Shown here piece by piece: positions 51,301 through 63,300 of a stretch of 64,000 bases of DNA. A model generated the notes under the pieces. The model was not told the origin of the DNA. It saw only the letters and a list, made by a program, of their open reading frames with translations, and made no database searches. Numbering within the stretch: position 1 is the stretch's first letter; every line of letters starts with the position of its first letter. The position numbers were made by a program, and so were the translations under genes. The DNA is from Siphonodentalium dalli. Lineage: Eukaryota; Mollusca; Scaphopoda; Gadilida; Siphonodentaliidae. The stretch spans positions 116,417,195 to 116,481,194 of the forward strand of contig CP136065.1 of NCBI GenBank assembly GCA_032622095.1. The letters run 5' to 3'.

Positions 51301-54300
51301 CACTTAGAAAAAGGTTTGTATATGCCTTTTTGTGGACTACAAAAACATTCTATTTTCCGAGTGTTATAGATTTTTGGTTCCAGGATAAAGTTTGGAACCT
51401 CAACATATGCCAATAACATTTGGAACCTCAACATATGCCAATAATGCCACATGGTCATCTTCCCCACCTTTCTGTGTAAAGTTTGTACTTGTAGTAATAG
51501 TGTTGAATTTGTGCCAGTTTAGCATCAGGTGTAAAGATATGTGGTGGTTGTAACTCTACCCTCTTTTGGGCCTCAAACCTAGATAAACGACCACACAGTC
51601 AGCTTTCCCGCCAAAAACTTTTTCAGTTAATGTTGGGGAAATTTCCTGGCACGACAAATTGTTATTTGCTTGACTATCTCGTCGCAAGATTTACCATGCA
51701 TATAGAAACAAAACTTATTAGTTCTACTGTGATTCTCGTTATTCAATACCTTGTTAATCAAAAGCTTTATCGCTGTTTTCAACAACCAGTGTCAGTGACG
51801 AAAATCCAAATTTTTTCCAGACAGGGCGAACCATTGACGCCTCTTCACTTTATGTTGTTCTTCAAACGTCCTCATTTATTTTCCACTGGCGGAAACCTGT
51901 TTATCATGTTAAAAATTTAAACAATACCACTTTTAATCACAATTTAAATAGAAAATATGCATCAATTGGAAAAGAATTAGCGTGGAGTGTGAAGTTGGCC
52001 TTTGGTTGACATCTTTAAAAACTGACCAAAATGGCTGCACGTCCATTTAAATAGGGCTGCCACGAATATACAAAACTGTTTAATTTTCTCTTATTGGTGC
52101 CCTAGATGATCATATATTCAGAACAAAGTGAGCGATCTGCTCTGATATTATCGGTATGGAGTGCATGTAGGTCTGACACAAGCTAGGTTGTATTGGGTAC
52201 ATGGGTTATCTCTGTTTGATATTATCAGTATGGAGTGCATGTAGGTCTGACACAAGCTAGGTTGTATTGGGTACATGGGGTATCTCTGTTTGATATTATC
52301 GGTATGGAGTGCATGTAGGTCTGACACAAGCTAGGTTTTATTGGGTACATGGGGTATCTCTGTTTGATATTATCGGTATGGAGTGCATGTAGGTCTGACA
52401 CAAGCGAGGTTGTATCGGGTACATGGGTTATCTCTGTTTGATATTATCAGTATGGAGTGCATGTAGGTCTGACACAAGCTAGGTTGTATCGGGTACATGG
52501 GGTATCTCTGTTTGATATTATCAGTATGGAGTGCATGTAGGTCTGACACAAGCTAGGTTGTATCGGGTACATGGGGTATCTCTGGTCTGATATTATCGGT
52601 ATGGAGTGCATGTAGGTCTGACACAAGCTAGGTTTTATTGGGTACATGGGGTATCTCTGTTTGATATTATCGGTATGGAGTGCATGTAGGTCTGACACAA
52701 GCTAGGTTTTATTGGGTACATGGGGTATCTCTGGTCTGATATTATCAGTATGGAGTGCATGTAGGTCTGACACAAGCTAGGTTTTATTGGGTACATGGGG
52801 TATCTCTGTTTGATATTATCGGTATGGAGTGCATGTAGGTCTGACACAAGCTAGGTTGTATTGGGTACATGGGTTATCTCTGTTTGATATTATCAGTATG
52901 GAGTGCATGTAGGTCTGACACAAGCTAGGTTGTATCGGGTACATGGGGTATCTCTGTTTGATATTATCAGTATGGAGTGCATGTAGGTCTGACACTAGCT
53001 AGGTTGTATCGGGTACATGGGGTATCTCTGGTCTGATATTATCAGTATGGAGTGCATGTAGGTCTGACACAAGCTAGGTTTTATTGGGTACATGGGGTAT
53101 CTCTGTTTGATATTATCGGTATGGAGTGCATGTAGGTCTGACACAAGCTAGGTTGTATTGGGTACATGGGTTATCTCTGTTTGATATTATCAGTATGGAG
53201 TGCATGTAGGTCTGACACAAGCTAGGTTGTATCGGGTACATGGGGTATCTCTGTTTGATATTATCAGTATGGAGTGCATGTAGGTCTGACACTAGCTAGG
53301 TTGTATCGGGTACATGGGGTATCTCTGGTCTGATATTATCAGTATGTAGTGCATGTAGGTCTGACACAAGCTAGGTTTTATTGGGTACATGGGGTATCTC
53401 TGTTTGATATTATCAGTATGGAGTGCATGTAGGTCTGACACAAGCTAGGTTGTATCGGGTACATGGGGTATCTCTGGTCTGATATTATCAGTATGGAGTG
53501 CATGTAGGTCTGACACAAGCTAGGTTGTATCGGGTACATGGGGTATCTCTGTTTGATATTATCAGTATGGAGTGCATGTAGGTCTGACACAAGCTAGGTT
53601 GTATCGGGTACATGTGGTATCTCTGTTTGTTATTATCAGTATGGAGTGCATGTAGGTCTGACACAAGCTAGGTTGTATCGGGTACATGGGGTATCTCTGG
53701 TCTGATATTATCGGTATGGAGTGCATGTAGGTCTGACACAAGCTAGGTTTTATTGGGTACATGGGGTATCTCTGTTTGATATTATCGGTATGGAGTGCAT
53801 GTAGGTCTGACACAAGCTAGGTTTTATTGGGTACATGGGGTATCTCTGGTCTGATATTATCAGTATGGAGTGCATGTAGGTCTGACACAAGCTAGGTTTT
53901 ATTGGGTACATGGGGTATCTCTGTTGGATATTATCGGTATGGAGTGCATGTAGGTCTGACACAAGCTAGGTTGTATTGGGTACATGGGTTATCTCTGTTT
54001 GATATTATCAGTATGGAGTGCATGTAGGTCTGACACAAGCTAGGTTGTATCGGGTACATGGGGTATCTCTGTTTGATATTATCAGTATGGAGTGCATGTA
54101 GGTCTGACACTAGCTAGGTTGTATCAGGTACATGGGGTATCTCTGGTCTGATATTATCAGTATGGAGTGCATGTAGGTCTGACACAAGCTAGGTTTTATT
54201 GGGTACATGGGGTATCTCTGTTTGATATTATCAGTATGGAGTGCATGTAGGTCTGACACAAGCTAGGTTGTATCGGGTACATGGGGTATCTCTGTTTGAT

Positions 54301-57300
54301 ATTATCAGTATGGAGTGCATGTAGGTCTGACACTAGCTAGGTTGTATCGGGTACATGGGGTATCTCTGGTCTGATATTATCAGTATGTAGTGCATGTAGG
54401 TCTGACACAAGCTAGGTTTTATTGGGTACATGGGGTATCTCTGTTTGATATTATCAGTATGGAGTGCATGTAGGTCTGACACAAGCTAGGTTGTATCGGG
54501 TACATGGGGTATCTCTGGTCTGATATTATCAGTATGGAGTGCATGTAGGTCTGACACAAGCTAGGTTGTATCGGGTACATGGGGTATCTCTGTTTGATAT
54601 TATCAGTATGGAGTGCATGTAGGTCTGACACAAGCTAGGTTTTATTGGGTACATGGGGTATCTCTGTTTGATATTATCAGTATGGAGTGCATGTAGGTCT
54701 GACACAAGCTAGGTTTTATTGGGTACATGGGGTATCTCTGTTTGATATTATCAGTATGGAGTGCATGTAGGTCTGACACAAGCTAGGTTTTATTGGGTAC
54801 ATGGGGTATCTCTGTTTGATATTATCAGTATGGAGTGCATGTAGGTCTGACACAAGCTAGGTTTTATTGGGTACATGGGGTATCTCTGTTTGATATTATC
54901 GGTATGGAGTGCATGTAGGTCTGACACAAGCTAGGTTTTATTGGGTACATGGGGTATCTCTGTTTGATATTATCGGTATGGAGTGCATGTAGGTCTGACA
55001 CAAGCGAGGTTGTATTGGGTACATGGGGTATCTCTGGTCTGATATTATCAGTATGGAATGCATGTAGGTCTGACACAAGCGAGGTTGCATTGGGTACATG
55101 GGGTATCTCTGGTCTGATATTATCATTATGGAATGCATGTAGGTCTGACACAAGCGAGGTTGTATTGGGTACATGAGGTGTCTCTGTTTGATATTATCAG
55201 TATGGAGTGCATGTTGGTCTGACACTAGCTAGGTTGTATCGGGTACATGGGGTATCTCTGGTCTGATATTATCAGTATGGAGTGTATGTAGGTCTGACAC
55301 AAGCTAGGTTGTATTGGGTACATGGGGTGTCTCTGTTTGATATTATCAGTATGGAGTGCATGTAGGTCTGACACAAGCTAGGTTGTATTGGGTACATGGG
55401 GCATCTCTGGTCTGATATTATCAGTATGGAGTGCATGTAGGTCTGACACAAGCTAGGTTGTATCGGGTACATGGGGTATCTCATATCTCTCTTTGATATT
55501 ATCAGTATGGAGTGCATGTAGGTCTGACGCAAGCTAGGTTGTATCGGGTACATGGGGTATCTCTGTTTGATATTATCAGTATGGAGTGCATGTAGGTCTG
55601 ACACTAGCTAGGTTGTATCGGGTACATGAGGTATCTCTGTTTGATATTATCAGTATGGAGTGCATGTAGGTCTGACACAAGCTTGGTTGTATCGGGTACA
55701 TGGGGTTTCTCTGTTTGATATTATCAGTATGGAGGTCTGACACAAGCTTGGATGTATCAGGTACATGGGGTATCTCTGTTTGATATTATCAGTATGGAGG
55801 TCTGACACAAGCTTGGATGTATCGAGTACATGGGGTATCTCTGCTATGATATCATCAGCACTGGGAGTGTATGTAGGTCTGATGCTTGCTAGGTTGCATA
55901 CGTTATGTTGTTGTAATAAATTAATTATAACCACACTACTTAAAATAAAAATACTCCATATATTCTGGTATATTTGTAAATATTTACACCCACGGGGCTG
56001 ACATTGTATTATATGCGATACCGACCTAATTAAAGCTCCTAATTAAGGTTGAAGTGAGATGTTTAGCCAAATTTTCGTATTCATTTCTTGCTAAATTTTG
56101 AATCTATTCAAATCCATCATTGTGTTGTAATTATTCTGTAATTTTTGTTTCCTTTCAGTGGGGGATGCACAAGAACTTATTATCTGTGAACACAATAGCC
56201 AATGTATTTGTTCTCAATGAACATGTGATGAGTGCAATATACAAGGATCAGGTATAAATCATTAATGTCTATAAACATTAATTGTCAGTAATAATTAACG
56301 GTATTGTCATTTTTAGGGTGCGTGTATTTATATTTTATCATTTATTTTTCCGCCAAGGAAAGCCCTTCAACTGAACTATATGGATCAGATCTCCGGCCTT
56401 GTGTCAATCAGGAGGGTTAAATTTTATTGCCGTCCTACTCCGCTCACACCGACCGTGCTCAGATTAGTCACACATGAATAGACCCAGGTAAATCCCGCAT
56501 TCTTTAATTATCAAGTCAGTTTTTCTTCCTCCTCGGTATCGACAGGACGTGGTTTCTAACTTCTAAGGGAGTATTTTTCTGAAATTGCGAGTTTATCGAC
56601 TCAATATCTATTGTTGATAACAAACTTGCAATTTATTTGTCGTCCGAACCCGTTTGTTAATTAATATTTCTCACATCCGCCCGGAAACTTTTTCATTTCG
56701 TTTGTATATGTAATTCGTGTTTTTTGTTTTCTCCTCAAGACGGTTCCTTTTGAAAAATTAGAAATCAGAAGGACATCTTGACAATGACTAAAGACGCACA
56801 TGCTTACTTGTGGCAAAACCAAATATTGCATTTTTGTGCAACATATACGGCGTGATAACTTACGATTGAGGACGCACCGTGATAAGGTATACGAAGTCTC
56901 CTATTTTCGTGCTACACGTGTTCACTTTCAGTAAGTTTCAGTCGACTCGCTTCGCTTCTTTCATACGTTCTGTTGCTATGTGAATAACGTATACTGCCAA
57001 ATCATACATGGACCTGCTCTGTTAGTTTGCAGAAAGTGGTACAGGACAGCAATGTCTCCTTCGTAATAATTTACATGAATAAATCCGAAAGATAGTCCTT
57101 GTTATCAGATGACAATTGACATTTCTTTTGACTGAGCGATCTGTAACATTGTTTTCACGATCAATACCTGCGAATCTACGCCCGCCAGAATGTATGAACG
57201 TGAGGTCTTGTATTAGACACATGGCAAATGTAATAAAACATTACAGCGGCTTCAAGGTATTTAGAAAATTCTGCCTTGTCTATCGCGATTAAATATGCAA

Positions 57301-60300
57301 TAACTCATTGTATCATCAGTACAATAGTTACTAACACTCAGTAACAGAGATTATATTTGTTATCACATATATAAACACACTTCAGATTGGTGTGTTATCT
57401 GTTGCTATAAATATAGTGTTGCATTCTTTACATCCATGTTTGTACAGTATGGCTGTAACAGTTGGCTCACTTTACTTAAATATACAACGGTGATTCTACC
57501 CACGGTAAGAAATCTTTGGAGCCATCTTGGATGTTCGCCTTGAAGGACCTAATATGCATCAAAAATGGCGAGCATGCAACATGTATTGCAAGCCGTAATA
57601 GTTCCATACATTGTACATGGCAATAATATGGTCTCAGGGCATCCAGCCACTAGCCGTCAGAACTGACTATGCTTACATATGGTGAACAGTTTTCACCCCT
57701 ATACTGACATACTTTGCGGTTTTCATCAGTGAATAATAAAGGCAAACGGCGAAATAGAAAGCATACATATTGTCGCGTGCCAATAGTCTTTCCAATAGAG
57801 TCCATTACGTGGCTCCTTAACTTCTATTTCCACATATATCGAAACGATAATCTGACAATTAGCTTTCACTCATGTATGAAGCGCAGTTACATGCAACACA
57901 TTTATATTGCGTATGCCCACTGCCCATATAATTTCCATAAAAGAGTCCAAACCATGACTCTTTTCCTTCTATTGCCACATATCCAAATGATTATCTGGCG
58001 AATTTCAGAAATGAATGCATTTGTATTGTCACATGTATAAAGCGTGATTACATGCACAGCGTTTATATTGCGCACAACTACTGCCAATATAATTCCAAAG
58101 AGGCCAAGACATGGCTCTTCTCCTTCTATTCTCACATATCCAATGATTATCTGGCAAATAGATTCAATACAAGCATAACGACAATGAAGGCATTTGTATC
58201 GTCACGTCTGCTGTCAGCGTACTTTCCTAACGGAAACCGCCTAGTTCTTGCACATGTGCATTCGGAACTCATCGTCCTCATAAACGAGAAAAGAGAGTAT
58301 CTTACCTGTAATTCAATTTATAGCAGGTAAGATCACGTGGCCAGGAGTATAAAGTAATTTTTATATTAACCTTACTTTCAATTCAATAACTAACAGACTG
58401 TATTGTATATTAACCATGCTTTGTTATAACTAACGGCATGTCTTGTTTTGCAGTCGAACGTGATTCGACTTTGATGGCCACACACCGTGGCTCAATAACG
58501 GATGTATTACTTGTCATCGTTGGATGAGGACATATTAGTCAATGATTACAAACTTTGAGCAAACTGTACCAGTCTTTACCTCGGGAGGACCAGTTATTGT
58601 TGATTTCGGCCTGGATTCCCACCAAGAAGATCTGTTTTTCGGCCATCACGATTATTGGGCACCTGGGAGTAGCCTTTGGCGGCTGTTCTGGGTGGGTAAG
58701 ACTCGTTGACACGTGTCGCTTGCCTCCGCTGCACCGGCCAACCAGCCTTCTGACTCTTTTCCACGGTGCAGTGGCCCACATCTCCACGAGAGTGGGTCCA
58801 GTCGATCCCCTGGAATCGTAATCCTTTGGGATACCTCCGGGCCTGCTCCTCCGCCGTCATGTGATCATAGTGGTATGTCATCAACATTTATTCCAGTTTG
58901 GTCAGGACCACCTGCATTTGGGGGATTCCATGGAAGGGGCTTCCTTTGGTCAAGTGGCTCATCAGAACTTATCCCCTCTGCCCTTCTGGCCTTGGGGGCG
59001 CCGCCTATTCTACCTGGGCCATTGATGATGCACCAGAATTTTTGGAGGGGATGATCTTGGACAGGGAATAGCTCCTTAACCCAACTGCAAGAGCATTTGT
59101 CTTGAGTCGAACCATTTCAGAGTAGGCCTCTTCCATAGTATGGTATCCCAACTTGATGCAGCCAATTCTGTTGCTGGCATCGCTCCTGACATGCTTCTCT
59201 GCATCACATGGCGTCGGCAGGTTTGACGACAATGAGCAAGAATCGCGGGTCGACAGTGGGTCCCCAGGCACACTGTCGGACGAGGATTCTGACGTTCCTC
59301 TGGTAAGTGATTTTGTAAAAGGATGAGGACACAGGTTGATCTCTTATATTGCTTCATTTAATTAAACAATTTACGATACAGTACCAGTATTTACTTCAGT
59401 CAGGAAAGCTCCAGCATTGTAGCCTTTGGAGGATGTTCTGGGTGGGGAAGACTTGTTGTTGCATGCCTCCAAGAGCTGCACCAGCCAACCAGCCTTCTGA
59501 CTCTTCCCCACGGTGCAGTGGCCCACATGTACACCTTCGGGATACCTCCAGGCCTCTCCTCCACCGGTCATTTTGCAACTTCGATCATTCTGCTAAATTT
59601 GATTATTTTGAAATGTACCCGAAACTTGTCATGTGCGCCATCATAGATCACTGATGCTTCTATGCCTGTTCATCAAGTCCTCAGTGGTGTTCTCTACTCT
59701 CTATATATACTGGTATGCAATGATACCTTGGATCATGATGGCGTTCCCTGCTCTCTACATTATACGAGGCTGGAGTAGGGATTTGTGGCATGATATAATG
59801 ATACATCATACATCGCTATGATATCTGCAGCATATCATTTTATATCTGGTTTGTGTATCACAGGGAGCAAATTACTTTTGAAATTTTGATTAGCAAATAG
59901 CCTCACATTCACATGATTAGATAGCATTATCTAACATCATATAAAATTCCTAGCTATTATCCACATTTCAGTAGCAAAATACGATGCGATACCTGTTAAT
60001 TTGCTCCCTGGTGTATCATACGCATCCTGATATCTTATGACATACACAATGGCTACATGTGACATCAGTTCAATATGTGAACTGCCGAGAGAGCGAAGTA
60101 GATGACAAAGAGATTAGGATGAAGCGATGGAAGAAGTGACGGGAAAGAAGTCTCTTCAAAAGTTATACTTGCTCGGTTGTCTCGCTAGCATGAATTATAT
60201 GGCACTACCTGGGATGTTTCTTCCAAAAACAAGGGGGGGGGGTCCACGTTTGAGCAATGTCGGAATCTGAATTGGGAGCTCTTTCACGTAACATAATCAT

Positions 60301-63300
60301 ATCCGATTCATGACTAAATCACATTTAGAGTGCATTCCCATCGAATTTGGATATTAATTAACTTTATTGCTCATGCCTCCTCCTGGGGTTGCATTCTAAT
60401 CCATATAGTTCAGTTGAAGGGCTTTCCTTGGCAGAAAAATATAATTTTTAAAATTATAATTAATTTTTCCTTAAGGGAAGCCCGAAACTGAACTATCATA
60501 GATCCCTCCCATGGTGGTGCCATTCCCAACCCCACGACTCGCAAATCTCATGATTAGGTCGGAAATAGAAAACTGACTTGATAATTAAAGAATGCGGGAT
60601 TTACCTGGGTGTATTCATGCGTGACTAATCTGAGCACGGTCGGTGTGAGCGGAGTAGGATGGCAATAAAATTTTAACCTTCCTGATTGACACAAGGCCGG
60701 AGATCTAAGACATATAGTTCAGTTTCGGGGTTTCCTTAAGGAAAAATTAATTATAATTTTAAAAATTATATTTCTGGCACACATGCCAACCAAGTTGAAT
60801 ATACACCTTTTCACTTATGTTTAGTAACAGCCAGTAGGATATTCTGAAATTTATATTTGAATGAGGGAGCACACTGTTCTGATTCTGCCTTTGTGGCATT
60901 TTTCCTTTTAATAGTCCAAGAACAAATATAATTAATGCGCTAATGGTTTTGGGATTTACATAGCATTGCAATTTAGCATTTTTTTGGTATTTAATGGGAC
61001 TCCTATGCTTTATTAATTTCTATTTGTTTATTTATATTTTTGTAGACGGCAGTTGTTCAGTTTGGACCTAGTTCATTGTCTCTTGAGGGTTATTCTCGCA
61101 GTCTGAAGCAAGATATCAAGACTGACATCCAGATAAAAGGAACATACACAACTAAGGTAAGAACTTAACCAGTTAAAGTTTGGAATTCTCTCAATTTAAT
61201 TTGTTCAAGGGTTTGTGATTTGAAACTGTCTACATGGTATGTAAGTTGAATTAAAATTAGTCCCGTAGGGCCATTCTACTGTCATTATCGGTATGCAATT
61301 TGGAGTGATCACAATTAATTTGTTATTCGTGGTGGCTCAGTCAGGCTTTTAAAGTTCCTAATTTTGACAACTGGGATGGACCGACCATAGTTCTGTCTGA
61401 TGGGAGAAAATTTGGAAATTTAACATCAAAAGAAGCAATATCATCACATCTGATGATCTGAAGGTTCATTGCCTGCTAAATAAGACAACAAATTATTTGT
61501 TTTACTTGGATGTTATGTTTTTGAAGTTCGAGCAGTGAAAATATTTTGATGTTTTCTTGGAGAAGTGAATTTTCACATATGATAAAAATCTCCCAATTTA
61601 CTCTACTATCATACTGATCCATAGGATGAAGATAAATCTAGTTCTGATGCCAGTTTAGACTTACGTTGGAGAGACCTACTGAGTCAGTTAACTGAAGAAA
61701 GATAACAGAGAACTTGTCAATATAATGACTCTTGTTGTTGTTAAATCGGCATTTTCTGATATAACACACGACCCACAGGCCGCAGAGTTCACTTTCATTA
61801 TTTGGTTCATCAAGGCCCCTATCGACCATATCAGTTGGTTTTCAAAGTGAAAAAAACTACAATTTATTTTCCTGTTCTGAATGCAATTGGGTGGAATCAT
61901 CTCGTCTTTTGTGCTTCGAAGTATAACTAGTTGCATCTTTATTATATGAATTTCCTGTTGTCCGTGATCTACCTGTTGTACTCATTGTTTTTTATTGAAT
62001 ATTGAACATAGTTTTTCAACATTATGAGTTTTAAAAATGAGCAATAAAACAACTCAAATTGGGACAACCCGATCGCTTAAACTATATCGTGACAATGTAA
62101 AATGCAGACTAGAGTACACGTGAAACAAACTCCTCTGTGAATATTTTACTGCACACCAATAACCTTTATCCAAGCTCTATTTAGTGTAATTTTTTGGATA
62201 AAATTAACACCTTCAGATGCTCGTCTTTTGTGTATAATTTCATAATTTGGGCACCCTGTTTATCGACTCTAATTTACAGGAATTTAAAGGACTGCTCAAT
62301 TTTCGTCATTGGAATATGAAACTACAAATTAAAAACATTTTTAACATTTAGTTACATCGCAATCATTATAATTATGATTTCAACATTTTTGCCTATCATG
62401 TTATTGGCAAGTTATGAAATAGCCCCATTATTTGTCTCAATATTGTTTGAATTAATTTCATATCATAACATAACTGACAAGACATACTCATTTTGATGTT
62501 TCATCAAACTTTCATTTTTATACAACTGTTTTAAAAAAATGGAACATTAAATACAGTTATAGCATTGTTTCGAGGTTGACACAAGGAATTGTCAACCCGA
62601 GGAAGTCAATATTCACCAAGGCGGTAGGCCGAGGTGAATATTGATTTCCAAGGGCTGACAATTTCTCGTGTCAACCAAGAAACAATGCAATAACTTTTTT
62701 ATTATATGAAACGCGCTTTGATTGGACAAGACGTTGAGACGTTGAACGTCGCTGAGAAAACATGATCTATTTTCAGGTCTGATAATAAGTTATGTTAACC
62801 CCTGAAGTATCTGATGTCACACAGAATTGTTATTAACCTGTTGTTTCATTAATGAGGTGAACATCGTTGGATTTCTCGATTTTTTCGTTACGTTTTAACA
62901 TAGGAATTGGAGAAGGAAACATATGATCATATAATAAATTATGTTATTGGTTCGAATTCCACCTATTTTCACCAGATTTTTTGCCCTTTTTATTGGGAGT
63001 TTGTACTCTATTTTTGTTTCCTGATGATAACTTTAGAAATTAATGGAACGAAATTTGGTATGTGGGTTTACTAGCCCAAATTACAGGTTAAGTTCGTATT
63101 TGGTTTCAGTCCGACAATTTTTGCCAGACTTTCTGGTCCTTTTCGATTTAGAATTTACCGAATATTTTGGTTTCCGGGTGATAACTTTAGTTTTAGTTAT
63201 CTGATTGTTTTCAAAATTGGCATATGGATTACTTGTTATGGCCTTTTGTTGAAATTACCATGGTCGTATTTTGCCATGCCTTGGCGATGCTATTGTTTAT

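Larger units (their letters stand above)
56345..60440. mobile_element. 4.1-kb inverted-terminus element with unidentified cargo
   Basis: Left end TTTTTCCGCCAAGGAAAGCC then CTTCAACTGAACTATATGGA; the right end is its inverse with two or three changes (to 60,440). The first ~180 bp also match, inverted, the interior of the small repeat at 60,446. The interior includes ~160-bp tandem repeats (57,714-58,215), a duplicated GC-richer block (58,663-58,860 and 59,416-59,580) and a decayed coding-like stretch. Superfamily unresolved; no clear target duplication beyond TA/AT-rich sequence. Confidence 0.6.

Noticed and set aside
52447-55604. Repeated minus-strand frames reading MSDLHALHTDNI and similar
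   Set aside because: They are translations of the 74-bp minisatellite; the period keeps stops away, and there is no gene structure.
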